A DNA stretch of 64,000 nt from positions 620,001 to 684,000 of the forward strand of contig JAMYHL010000007.1 in the NCBI GenBank assembly GCA_025531455.1. The letters run 5' to 3'. This document shows positions 53,966 to 64,000 of the stretch, piece after piece. Source of the stretch: Apiotrichum sp. Y4204. Its lineage: Eukaryota > Basidiomycota > Tremellomycetes > Trichosporonales > Trichosporonaceae. Position numbers and translations under genes: made by a program. Numbering within the stretch: position 1 is the first letter of the stretch; every line of letters begins with the position of its first letter. Under the pieces are notes generated by a model. The model did not search any database, was not told where the DNA came from, and saw only the letters and a program-made list of their open reading frames with translations.

Positions 53966-55407
53966 CTACACCCTCCAGAGAATGCTCGCGCCCTCGTCGC
54001 CGGCCGAGACAACAAGCTGTGCCTGCGGCAATCCGAGCGGGCTCTCGCCATCCGGTGCCGGCGCGACCGCCACATTATTCACCATGCCCGCGTGCCCGAC
54101 ATGCTCGGCAAGCAGCGTGCCCGTGCGCACGTCCCATGTCCGGAGTGTGCGGTCCGCACACGAGGTGGTGATGAGATGGCCGCACGGGGCGGGGTGCGGA
54201 GCCAAACCTGTAACGGGTTCGGGGTGGCGCATCTCTGCGCGAACGCGGCCCGACGTGGTATCAAAGGCGAAACACCGCCCGTCGGTACCCGCACTAACGA
54301 GAACGATACCCTTGCCCCCGTCGCCGCCCGAGAGGAAATCGACAAACGCGAGCGCCTCGACCGACTCGCCGCGCACGTGGCCCTCGAGTGTGTTGACCAC
54401 TTCGCCGCGGGGCATCGCGAGCAGCCGGATCCGTCCTGATGCGGAACCGACGGCAACCAGCCCGCCGGACGGGTGGACCGCCATGGCGGTGATACCGTGC
54501 ATTGCGGGGTTGAGCGCGGGTGCGTTGGCGGGAACGAAGACGGAGATCTTGAGTTCGGGGGACGAGGTCGCCGGGTTCCAGAGCACGAGGGTCGAGTCGA
54601 GCGAGGCGGTGAGCAGCTGTCGTCCGTTCGGGGGCGGGAAAGCTCCCGCCGAGCAGGACATGGTGTGTGATGACAGAACCGTCATCGTCCGTCCGGAGGG
54701 CACTGGGGTCAGCTCTAGACTAAATAGGTACTCACGCTGCCAGAGCCACACACTCGAATCCTCACATCCAGCAGCGAGGACGGGGCCCTTTGGATGCCAC
54801 TGGAGCCACTGCACCTCTCCGCCAGCTTCGAGGCTCGTAAGGAACTCCCAGAGCTTCCACGCGTCCGGCCTGTCGTCGGGCGGCGGCTCCTTTCCCCTTC
54901 TGCTTTTAACTCGGCGCCAGACACGCACGCGCCCGTCCATCCCGCCCGTCGCGACCATCTCGCCGTCAGACGAAAACGACGCGGCCACCACCGAGTCCGT
55001 GTGTCCCGTGAGCTTGATCGCGGGGAACTGCGTCCGCGTAAACCCTTCCCCCGAGTGCAGGGGGCAGAAGATGAAGCCCTGGTCGTCCTGGCCCCCGCTC
55101 ACCGCTAGCGGCGGGTTCGGAAACGAAGGGTGCAGGGCGAGCGCGAACACTGATGATCCCGGCTTGTGCAAAACTGGAGAAAAAAGTGAGCTCCAGATCC
55201 CAGTTAGTATAGCTTCCACTCACACGTCCCAGCAACGGCATTATCCGGCCGCTCGCGCGGCTCGCCCTCCACATCCGTAATCACCGCCTCGCCCTGCGGG
55301 GGCTCTTCGTCCTCGAAATCCGCCGGCCCCCCATCGTCCTCCAGCACCTCCGCGACGTCTTCGGACGCAAGCACGATATCCTCGTCGACTTCCTCGTATG
55401 CCGACAT
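53966..55407 (-). CDS. SQT1: Sqt1/AAMP-type WD40 ribosome-assembly protein
   Basis: Exons 55407-55224, 55173-54736 and 54702-53966; 452 aa. An acidic N-terminus (MSAYEEVDEDIVLASEDVAE...) precedes a WD40 beta-propeller: FALALHPSFPNPPLAVSGGQ, GHTDSVVAASFSSDGEMVAT, DGRVRVW, VQWLQWHPKGPVLAAG, DSTLVLWNP, GITAMAVHPSGGLVAVGS, DRTLRTWDVRTGTLLAEHVG and ending ASILWRV. Acidic head plus propeller, with this length, is the layout of AAMP and yeast Sqt1, a dedicated chaperone that captures nascent Rpl10 (uL16) for the 60S subunit. The second intron, 33 nt, is 3n and stop-free; splicing joins WLWQ to LPSGRTM. Assignment to Sqt1 rather than another WD40 protein rests on the acidic head and repeat wording. 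Confidence 0.82.
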
Positions 55408-58400
55408 GTTGGGTTGTGAGTGGGTGATGAGTAAGTGCGCTCTCCTAAGATTCCCATCTTTGTGTCTTGGTTGATCGCGAGCAACTTTGTGAACTGACTA
55501 AGATTTCGGAACCTCCACCGGCGCACCGGCCCCGCGGGAGTACTCTCACGTGGCGTTTATCCGAAGAACTCCCGCCACTTTCGTATGTAGGTCCTGGGGG
55601 AGGTCAATGGGGCAACAGAACGGACAACTTCAAGAACGTTTGGAATCGAGACTGACAAAGCTCAACGAATCCATCGTCCCCAGCCCAGCATCGCATGCAT
55701 CGCACGACGAGCTCGGCAATTTTGACGCTTCCCTCCGTGTGCTCCCAGTATCCCGTTCACCGACCCACAACGCACCCACCGCGCATCTAACACTCTCCAG
55801 CCGACGCGAAGGAACGGTGCCACAGCGCCGCCGTCTGTGCTGAATTGCTAAACGGTCGTGTGCTCGAGCTCTTGGAGCGACAACGGCCCGAAGAAGCCCC
55901 GTGGAATGTGGGGCGTGCACGAGGCTGATTTCGAAGATGTAGTCAGAGCGAGCGCCGGAGTCGCCGATGAGTATCCATGCGTTTCGATAGTCATGCGAGA
56001 CTCCCAACAAATTGTGAACAACCTCCTTACTTGTACTGGCATCCACATGATGCCCGGCCCGATATAGCCCCCGGACAACGGCATGGAGGCGCGGTGGACC
56101 CGAGAACACGCGGGATGCGCCTATGCATAATCCGTGGATCTGACTCATCACACATCGGATCACGGCGTGGACTCCTGCGGCCCACGGACGTGTTTGCTGC
56201 AAGGCCGTGATTGTCGGCCGTCGGCCGTCGGGCGAGCACCATGAGATCCATGTGTGACATGTGTACACCTGTATGTACTGTACATGTTGTACAAGTGTGC
56301 ATCGGCGCGTCGGATAACTGCTCGCTACCTGCCACACAGCCTGCCACACCCTCTCCACAGCCTTCAACACTCGCTCGCTGTGCCTGAGCCATAGCGTCGC
56401 TGTAGCCAACGGTGAAACACGACACGCTCGCACCGACTGCGCCGCAGCTGCGCTAAACCGCGCTAATGCAGTTCTGATAATCTAGCAAGTGTCTCGGAAA
56501 CCTGTGCCCTGCAAATAGCGATAGGATGGCCTCGGAACGGGATCGGATTGGTTGTCAAACTCAACGTTGGTGGGTCTTTGCAGGGCCAAACACCCTCGGA
56601 CTTCATGTATTCGAGGATCGAGGTACTGTGTACTACTGTGATCGATTTGGAAGATGCCGAACAGAGTACTCTTAAGGATTCTTTCGGGGCTCTGGATCAG
56701 GACCCAATGTGTGGCGCAGGGAGCAGGAATGAGGACTACTACCTGCGCCACAATGCCGCAGATTATAATCGCGCATACATTTGCATTGCAGGAGCCTCAT
56801 CGGGATATCAGGATCGCGTAGGATCGCGAAGGGACACGAATGGGCAGCACCACAAGGCGTCTTCGGATGCATATGATGACGCGATGTTAGAGCAGTTTGC
56901 GGGGCAAGCAGGGTCAGGGGTATGTGCCCTCCTGCGTGCTGCGTACGGCGCTCAACACCGAAACGCCTTACACATTAAAAGATGCCTATAATTGTTGCAT
57001 GCTTCGTGAGGGATCGGTAATGGTGAGGCCGGCGGCCAACTGCCCGACAAGCGGTGAGCTGCTCATGGGTCCAGGCCAGATATTCCATACAGAGTCAGTT
57101 ACGGGGGTGCTCAAGTTCACAAGTACACAAGTCTGGAGTCCACAAGGCATGGTGAGCACATGGCTCCGCATCGACCAGGCTGCAGTACTGCAGTGCGCAG
57201 CTTGCGAGCTTGAGACCGGCTAGACCGGAGCAATCTCGCACATGTAAACGGCAGCCGCGACGCGCAACACTAGGGACAGGGACGTAGAGCCAGTCCGCTC
57301 GGGTCCCAGTCCGGAAGCAACAGGGGTTGTTTGGGCGCGGTATTGCCGGCACTGGGCGCGCATAACAGCATAAACAGAGTTTGACACAGTTCGCACAAGG
57401 TCCTCGCTGATTACGGGCGTCATCCCTGGAAGCCCTGGACGCGAGCTGGACGAGATGGCCCACGACACGCCCACCAATTCTCGGGACGCACAGGGGATAG
57501 GAGCTTGGGAGGAACATCGTGCAGAAGGCTCCGTGCGCTGGATATATCTCCCTGGCTTGGATGGCTTGGATGCAGGATATGGATGCTAGTATCGATCGTG
57601 GCATGTAGTGTCCTGCATCTCCTCGGTCTTCTGTTGACCACCCTGGCAAGCATATGGTGTCCTGAGGCACGAGATGTATTCCTGGCAAAGTGGAGAGCGA
57701 TCCGTATGGCCAGTCGTGAATTGTACCACGCTTCAAGACGTGTGCTTGCTCGTCATTGGCGCGTCGACATTCCACTAGGACAGGAGGATAAGAGTATATT
57801 CAAAGCTCTCGGCAACTGCTCGACATTCCAACATGGGTTAGTGGTGTGGCTGCGTGGCGGTCATGGCGGGCGCCACCGCCATACGCGTTCACTGCTTGTA
57901 TTCGGCAAACTTTCTCGACTCGGACTATCCTGGCTCTTGCATAGGCGAAGGGGTTGCATACGCATGCATGCAAGACAGGGTACCACCATCGAGAGTCGGA
58001 GGCAAAAGACCGGATGTGGTGTAGCGCAGGGCCGAGCTTGCTAACCTCGCCAAGGTAGAGGGGACAACGAATGATGGGCGTAGCAAATGTGTTGCAAGGG
58101 GAACGTTCTACGCGACTGGTATCCTCGCCGTGAGAGATCTCCTCCACGACGCGCATTCATCACAGAGATCAGTCCGCGAATCCGCGATGCGTCGCTGTCG
58201 TTATCAGCGGAGACGATCATTATGCAATGTTGTGGCATTGCGCATCGCCGGCAACGGCACCTTGCCAACCTTGTATCCTCCCGCCCTACGCCTGCGCCAC
58301 CCATTACTTGCAAATCGGCCTCGCGTCGCGGTGCCGTAACCTCCCATAATCTCCCAGACCCAGGCTGTGTTTACCGTTGTCGTAACGTACATGGGCGGGA

Positions 58401-59471
58401 CCAGAGCCTATTCAGAGTTTCGCTAGATCTCCGCCTATCGGGCCAACTGAGGCCATGCTCTGCTGCCGGGCGTCCCTCTCGGGGCTTGCTCCTGCGTCGC
58501 GGAGCGCGGAGCCATACCGCGGAGCGAGAAGGCGGCCCATTTGGCTCCATCGGTCTCATCCATCTCATCTCGCCTCCGAGGGGTAGGCAGGTAGCGGCAG
58601 GCAGCAGCGCAGCAGCGCAGAGGTGGCACGGCCCCCTGTCGAGCTGTCAACCTCGCGGCCTGTATATGGCAAGGTGGTGGTTCCCTGTGTGTTTTCCTGT
58701 CTCTGCCCCGCCAGGGTTCCTGACAGAGTTCTGCGTGCCGCACCAGATGTGGACACTTCGCTGTACATCTGTACTGCATGTCACCGTGTGATCAAGAAGG
58801 TGGCGCAAGTTGCGCAAGCGATGGAGCAATCCTATGCGATCCGGTGCGATCCGGAGAAGTCTGAGCAATGGGCCTGGCGTCCAAGCTCCCGAGTTCCCTC
58901 TCCAGGAGACCCGGAGCCCAGGAGACCAGGAGACCGGAGACCAGAAGAGCCCTCGCCCACGACTATCACCAAGCTCCAGAGCTCTCGTCGTCGGGTCGTC
59001 GTGGGCTTTCTGGCTTTCTGGGGAACCTGAGGGCGCTCAAGCTCTAAAATACCGACAACAATGCCTTCTTCCCGTCCGCAATGCGCCGGCATTGAAGTGC
59101 TCTTTGTGACGTTTCCAAACCATAATTTTGAGCTCAAGGATCAAGGTCCACGGCACGGCACGACCCCTCAAAGCAATATCGGCGGCAACCTCGACCCGAC
59201 AGCAACTCAGCAACTGGGCATCTGTTGCGACCGCGAGAGCTCCTCATCCCGGGAACCCGCCAACAGTTATTACCGTTGCTGCCGCCGCTATCCGCGCGCC
59301 GCCCATTCATCAGCTCTCCTTATCCTTGTTCATCCAGGTCGTTTCTGGCAATAAATCGTTGGTTCAATTGTCGAGGTCGCCACCACATCGCTCCGTGTAC
59401 CCAGTACTGTCGCTCGGCGTCTGTCGCCCCTCGCCTCGCCCGCCGCCCGTCACCAGCCGCCAACGACCATC
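55408..59471. other. Gene-poor 4-kb region
   Basis: The longest stretch without a confident gene. Several frames of 100-230 codons exist on both strands (for example 56548-56991 plus, 57095-57775 minus, 58087-58791 plus) but none has a domain, a family motif or a convincing codon pattern. Around 56270-56310 is a tgtac-rich stretch (tgtacacctgtatgtactgtacatgttgtac). GC is lower than in the genes. It may hold ncRNA, a decayed gene or mobile-element remnants, but I see no terminal repeats or transposase/RT motifs. The last 150 bp are the promoter/leader of the next gene. Confidence 0.5.
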
Positions 59472-62356
59472 ATGGCCGCCGCAGTCGCGTACTCTGCCGG
59501 GCGCCCAGAGTCGCCCGTCCCATCCTCGCACTCGATCACTCCAACAGCGTCCCCAAAGATCAGTGCGGCCGACGACCTGCCCTCCTCTCTCCCACTCCCC
59601 ACAATTCTCCCTCCACAGCTCGTCGGGTTTGGAAGTGCTCAAGAATCCGGCTCGACACGACGCCTCACTTCCCCCCGTCGCGAGTTGTTCGTGCTCGCAA
59701 ACTACTCCAACACGTCACTCGCATCCAACCCCTCTCTCCTCTCCCCGGCATCCATGTTCTCCGTCAACACGCTCAACACGCGGTGCTCTACGCCCTCGCT
59801 CATGCGCGCACGGAGCAATAGCGACCCGATGCTAGCGTGTCGGCCAAGCGTTGCCTCCCTTAACGGGTATATGCTGGGCGAAGATGACGACCCCGAAATG
59901 GCCTCTGCCGTAGGGGTGGCGCTTCCCGGCCCTTCTTCAGTCGGTGCGGCTGGCCGAGAGCGTGGTCCAGGGAGGTGTGCGAGTGGAGGGGCAGAGACAG
60001 GGCGGCGTTTTTCATCGACCACCACCAGCACCACTGCATGTTCGTCAATATATCAAGACGAACACGAAATCGCCTCGATCACTCCCTCCCCGACATGCAG
60101 CGTCCTCTCTCCCCCCAGCCCGCGCTCTCGTTATTACTCCAACGCTTCGATGCGCACTGTCGACACCATCACCACCACATCCATGCCCGAATCGCCTTTT
60201 ATGGAGGATGGAATCTCCCCAGAGGTGTCGCCCTGTTCGCGCGTTAGCCATACACCAAGCAACACGAGCAACACGAGTAACAACAGCAATACCAGCAACA
60301 CGTCGAGCAATTCTTTCGGTAGTGTCGAGATCGGCACCCCTCCACCACCGCCGGTAGAGGCTTATGGCACCATGGACGGCGAGAGAATCAGCTACCACTC
60401 TGCAGGCGTCCCGAGCAGCGCCAAGGGGGATGCCCTTGTAGAAGAAGAGGATGCTTCAGCCGGAGTGTCCCCAACAGTATACGCCTCGACAGGATACGCG
60501 CCGACCGCGTACGGCACCGCCCACTCTGGAGGCATTCCCTACGCTCCGAGCATCGTGTCGACCAAGCCAAAGCGCGTGCGCGCCCCAACTGGCAAGCCGG
60601 CTAAATCCACCAAATCCAAATCGAGCAGCACCAAAACGCCGTCGTCGGCCGACTCGTTCGAGACCGCACAGGAAAAAGAAGACGCGCTGCTCGAGTGGGG
60701 ACTGCCATCCGTCGCGACGACGATGGAGGCCGGCCGGTGTCCCGTCATCGACGAGAAGGGTAACGAAATTCGCTTTGGCGACCTTCTCCCCGCCTGGCCG
60801 AAAGACATGAGTGAAGAGGAACGCGAGCTCATGTCGCCACCCAAGCTCGTCGTTTTCTTCACCGGTCACTGGTGGTGCGGCCAGTACCAGGACTACATCT
60901 CCGTCTCGATCGGCTCGCTCTCGCCCGAGGCCATCGCCACCGCCAACGTCCGCGTCGTCCTCATCTCGACCGGCAGCTGGAAGGCCATCAAGCGCTACCG
61001 CGAAATGACCAAGTGCCAGTTCCCGATCTACTCTGACCCAGGCGCGGTTCTCTCCGCCACCCTCCAGATTATGGAGACCGGCAATCCCAACCCGTTCCAC
61101 GGCTCGCTCGACAAGGGTCGCCCGTCGTACCACACAGCCGCGGCTCCCAAGCAGATCATTAAGGGTATGGCCACCGCCCTCACCCGCCTCCCGCTCTCCA
61201 GCCCTGGACGCCTAGCCGACCTGGGTGGCGAGTTCATCTTTGGCACCGATTTCCAATGCGAGTTTGCGCACCGCATGAAGAAACGCTATGGTGAGTTTTT
61301 GCAGTTGTGAGGGTGATACGCACATGGGGGGGAATGCTTGGTCAGATGCTGGTTTCTGTGCACTGTTCAGCCAGGGTCGAGATCCAAACTCCACACACCG
61401 AGTGGTCGCGTGACACGGGATCTCTCGAGTGTCTTGGCTTGAGATGTGCTGTGATGCGCCTGTTCGATGTTCGCCATCACTGACTTGCAGACCATGTCGA
61501 TGCTCCGGACGTACTGCGTGCGGCAGGCGTGGCGCGGCCGACCCGGAACGAGATCATGATCCACGCGCATCAGCAGATCATGTCGCTGCGCAGGGCTGTC
61601 TCCGAGTCGACCCACTCACTCGTCAGCCCATCCACGACCGCGCCCCGGCCACTGCCGGATGCGGACGCGACGCCGCGCAGCTCGATCGCTTACGAGAGCA
61701 CAAATGGCACGAGCAGCGGCAGTGGCAGCGACGACACAATGTCTCGCGTCGGGCCACGCCAGACAGCCACGGCCTTCTCGCGCCTTGCGGCCATCCAGTC
61801 CAACGAGACGCTCACTCTTGATGCCAAGCTCACTGCCCTGTGGCTCGCATCGAATGACGACGGGTACGCTCGCCACAGCTGGTACAACGCGGCGATCAGC
61901 GACGGCGCGCCTGGCTCCGCATGGGGCCCGGCGCACGCCGTGCAGCCCAGCCCTGTGACGCCGGCCGCTCCGCCATCCGTCACCCCCTCTCAGCGTATGT
62001 CGCGCAAGAGCAGCCGGAGCAGCCTACGGAGCGTCTTCAGCTCGCGTTCGGCCGCCAGCGCCGCCACAAACGACTCGTACTACACGACCAAGACGCGGCG
62101 CGGCCCCCCCTCGAGCGCGGCATCGATCTACTCGATCGACGAGGACGACCACCCGTCGACGCCGACGGCCAGCTCGTTCCCCGACCCAGACGCGAACCTT
62201 ACGCCAGAGCAGCGCGAGCTCATCGCTCTCGGCCGCGAGTTCAAATCTGCTATAGCGAGCGATATGGCGCGCGGCGGCGGCATCGACGCGATAACGTACC
62301 TCATCGCCCGCGAGACCACCGCCCGCCTCGCGGCACTCACGGCCGACATTCCCTAA
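59472..62356 (+). CDS. Large protein with AhpC/TSA-like (PRXL2-type) thioredoxin-fold domain
   Basis: Exons 59472-61290 and 61491-62356; 894 aa. Residues 1-400 are Ser/Thr/Pro-rich with Asn-Thr-Ser repeats (SNTSNTSNNSNTSNTS). A thioredoxin-fold domain follows (about 405-610): CPVIDEKGNEIRFGDLLP, PPKLVVFFTGHWWCGQYQDY, VRVVLISTGSWKAIKRYRE and FPIYSDPGAVLSATLQIM, matching fungal AhpC/TSA antioxidant-like proteins. The usual C-x-x-C is CGQY, so only the first cysteine remains. The C-terminal half (about 610-894) carries EIMIHAHQQIMSLRRAV and a second Ser-rich region, then LTPEQRELIALGREFKSAI. Redox activity is uncertain; a scaffold or lipid-droplet-type role is equally possible. Intron of 200 nt. 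The start is the ATG in accatcATGg after a pyrimidine-rich leader. Confidence 0.82.
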
Positions 62357-64000
62357 TCTGGGCTTATAGATTCTGTTTCTTTCGTTCGCTTTTCTGCTTT
62401 CTTCTTTATGTCGTGGCGCATCATCGGGTGTAACATAGTGAGAGTAATAGGCTTAATAGTTCTTGGGCTTTGGCGTATACATGTGATTCAGCGTATGGAT
62501 TGTATCCTCTGTGCCGAAGGAGCCGTGCCAGCAGAGTGTGAAATGGGTCGACGTGAGGCGCGGCGAGCAGCGCGCGGCGAGCAGCAGGACTACCAAGAGT
62601 TGCTCCCCGTCATGATACGTTATCAAGTGTCTTGCAAGTGCTTATCTGAGACATCTTGGACCTGATTACTTCATGTCTCAACAAGCGAGCGTTAAGGTCA
62701 AGGTCCCGCTCGGAATTGTGTGCCGATGATCTGTTTACACAACCTATCCCTTGTATCCAGCGTCAGAGATAGAAACACGATAACAGGCCAGAGAACAGGC
62801 CATAAGTCCTTGCGTGGTGAGCCGCAATTGCACAGTCGAGCAGTGCGATAACATGGCATGCTAGTCCATGCTGTGCTGGTCTCTACAACGCTGTATGCAC
62901 TATGCCGGCTGGTCGCCAAATCCCACCGCAAACTCCTAGCTCCTGAAATGCACCCATTCACGGCGTTTGATCATGTAACACCCAGCGACGCCCCAACGCC
63001 ACCGGGACGTCTCCAAGGGCCCCTAGGATATGAGTCTCAAGTCGTACGAGCTACTGATCCGCTGAATTGCTGACGTCTTCAGCAAGGATTTCTCTCGGAC
63101 AGGAGGGTGTCACCTCCCTGGCGCCACACATCCGGAGGTGGACGTCGAACGCCACCACCCCTCATGTGCTGGTCGTGATCGTGGTGATATGGTAGCAATC
63201 AAGCGATGTGTAGATGGCCCCAGTCCCTGATGCAATAGGATGTGATGCGATCGTGCGTGAGGCTCGGAAACCTCATCGCGATCAACATTGTCCCCACATA
63301 TGAACAAATGTGGACAATGTATGTACAGACTCGGCCGCCACAAGACCTAGGATAAAGTGGCTGAGGTTGTCGCAGTTGAATCTGTGCGCCTGTGCGCGGA
63401 GACGGTGAATTATTTTTTTCCTCTCCAGCTCCACGTTTTAATCTCCGCCGCCAGGCTGCCGCCCTGTGCGCTGAGCAGCATGCATCGAACGATAGAGGTA
63501 GGTAGGAGGCACGGCCATCTCGCAATCTCCGCTGGTCTCGATATCTCGAATGGGTGATCGATACTGCGTATAAACAACATCACGGCATGGGGGGTACAGA
63601 CGGGCAATACGCCATGGGGCGAGACCTCCAACACCAAAAAACCCGGTGTCCGGGCTCCCTGTTTATGGTGAGTCACAAGTCCTGACTCACGGCGATCACT
63701 AATCTCTACAAACCTCTGGGCTCTGCAAACCTCAGCAACCCCTCAGCTTCTGACAAACTGCCCGTCGGCCAGGTACTTTCAGGCCCCGCTCAGGGCGGCG
63801 CATGGCGGGGCCTGGCTGGGGCGGACAGGTGCTGACGAGATGGGCGGCACGACCAAACAAAGTCGCCGGAATACGCCGGAATCGCCCTGGCTGACAGCAC
63901 TCGGCTGGCTCACACAGTAGTAGGATGGATCGGTGGCCGACGGCGAGACCTCAACATCGCCGAGGCTGGGGACGAGGACCCTGGAGGTCGAGGTTGTGCC
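62357..64000. other. Right-hand intergenic region
   Basis: 1.6 kb from the last gene to the window edge. Short frames have no recognisable product and GC is lower than in coding DNA. No RNA gene, repeat family or promoter element stands out. A gene may begin beyond 64000. Confidence 0.45.

Noticed and set aside
56548..56991. 147-codon plus-strand frame, possible gene
   Set aside because: Starts at a non-ATG codon, no domain, no leader-like context; left as part of the gene-poor interval.
57095..57775. 226-codon minus-strand frame in the gene-poor region
   Set aside because: Cys/Arg/Pro-rich translation without motif or splice structure; not distinguishable from chance.

Overview
The window is nuclear DNA from a fungus, most likely a GC-rich basidiomycetous yeast of the Tremellomycetes (Trichosporonales-like). 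Evidence: genes broken by many very short GT-AG introns (31-55 nt is common) with CTGAC/CTAAC branch sites a few bases before the acceptor; monocistronic genes on both strands; GC-rich third positions; and typical fungal families (Zn2Cys6 regulator, hybrid histidine kinases, Dal5-type permease, fungal GFA protein, GPI-anchored Cys-rich protein). The order-level placement is inference. I found no rRNA, tRNA, CRISPR array, intact transposon or bacterial-type operon. All coordinates come from hand translation and hand-placed splice sites, checked for phase.

Layout. 1-2757 (-): N-terminal part of a GAF-domain hybrid histidine kinase cut by the window edge. 4579-5784 (+): aquaporin-like channel. 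6122-8519 (-): GT18-like glycosyltransferase. 10253-12990 (-): ABC transporter with a large charged insertion in its nucleotide-binding domain. 14600-15088 (+): GFA-type protein. 16432-18077 (+): allantoate-permease-like MFS carrier. 19008 (+): small protein with a dual lipidation signal. 19869-20453 (-): isochorismatase-like hydrolase. 21630-22917 (+): 8-Cys GPI-anchored protein. 23478-24992 (+) and 37211-38525 (+): paralogous HSL-type alpha/beta hydrolases. 25378-26254 (+): SIMPL/DUF541-like protein. 27472-33550 (+): a 15-exon dual hybrid histidine kinase. 34124-34687 (+): Q-rich small protein. 35270-36334 (-): two tiny acidic genes. 39492-41767 (+): large unknown with a His/Cys cluster. 41852-42502 (-): GNAT acetyltransferase. 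43203-44562 (-): DUF218 membrane protein. 45166-46504 (+): disordered nuclear-type protein with SIM and RG tail. 46648-47908 (-): Yih1/IMPACT. 48132-50450 (-): Zn2Cys6 transcription factor. 52073-53800 (+): antiquitin-type aldehyde dehydrogenase. 53966-55407 (-): Sqt1/AAMP WD40 protein. 59472-62356 (+): large protein with an AhpC/TSA-like domain. Long gene-poor stretches lie at 55408-59471 and 62357-64000.

The genes do not form an obvious cluster. Recurrent themes are phosphorelay sensing (two histidine kinases), translation control and ribosome assembly (Yih1, Sqt1), solute transport (aquaporin, MFS, ABC) and small-molecule hydrolysis. The most unusual features are stop-free introns with length divisible by three that a plain ORF reading translates as protein, the ABC insertion, the dual kinase with an internal receiver, and several small orphan proteins with clear sorting or interaction motifs. 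I see no convincing multi-gene novel system.
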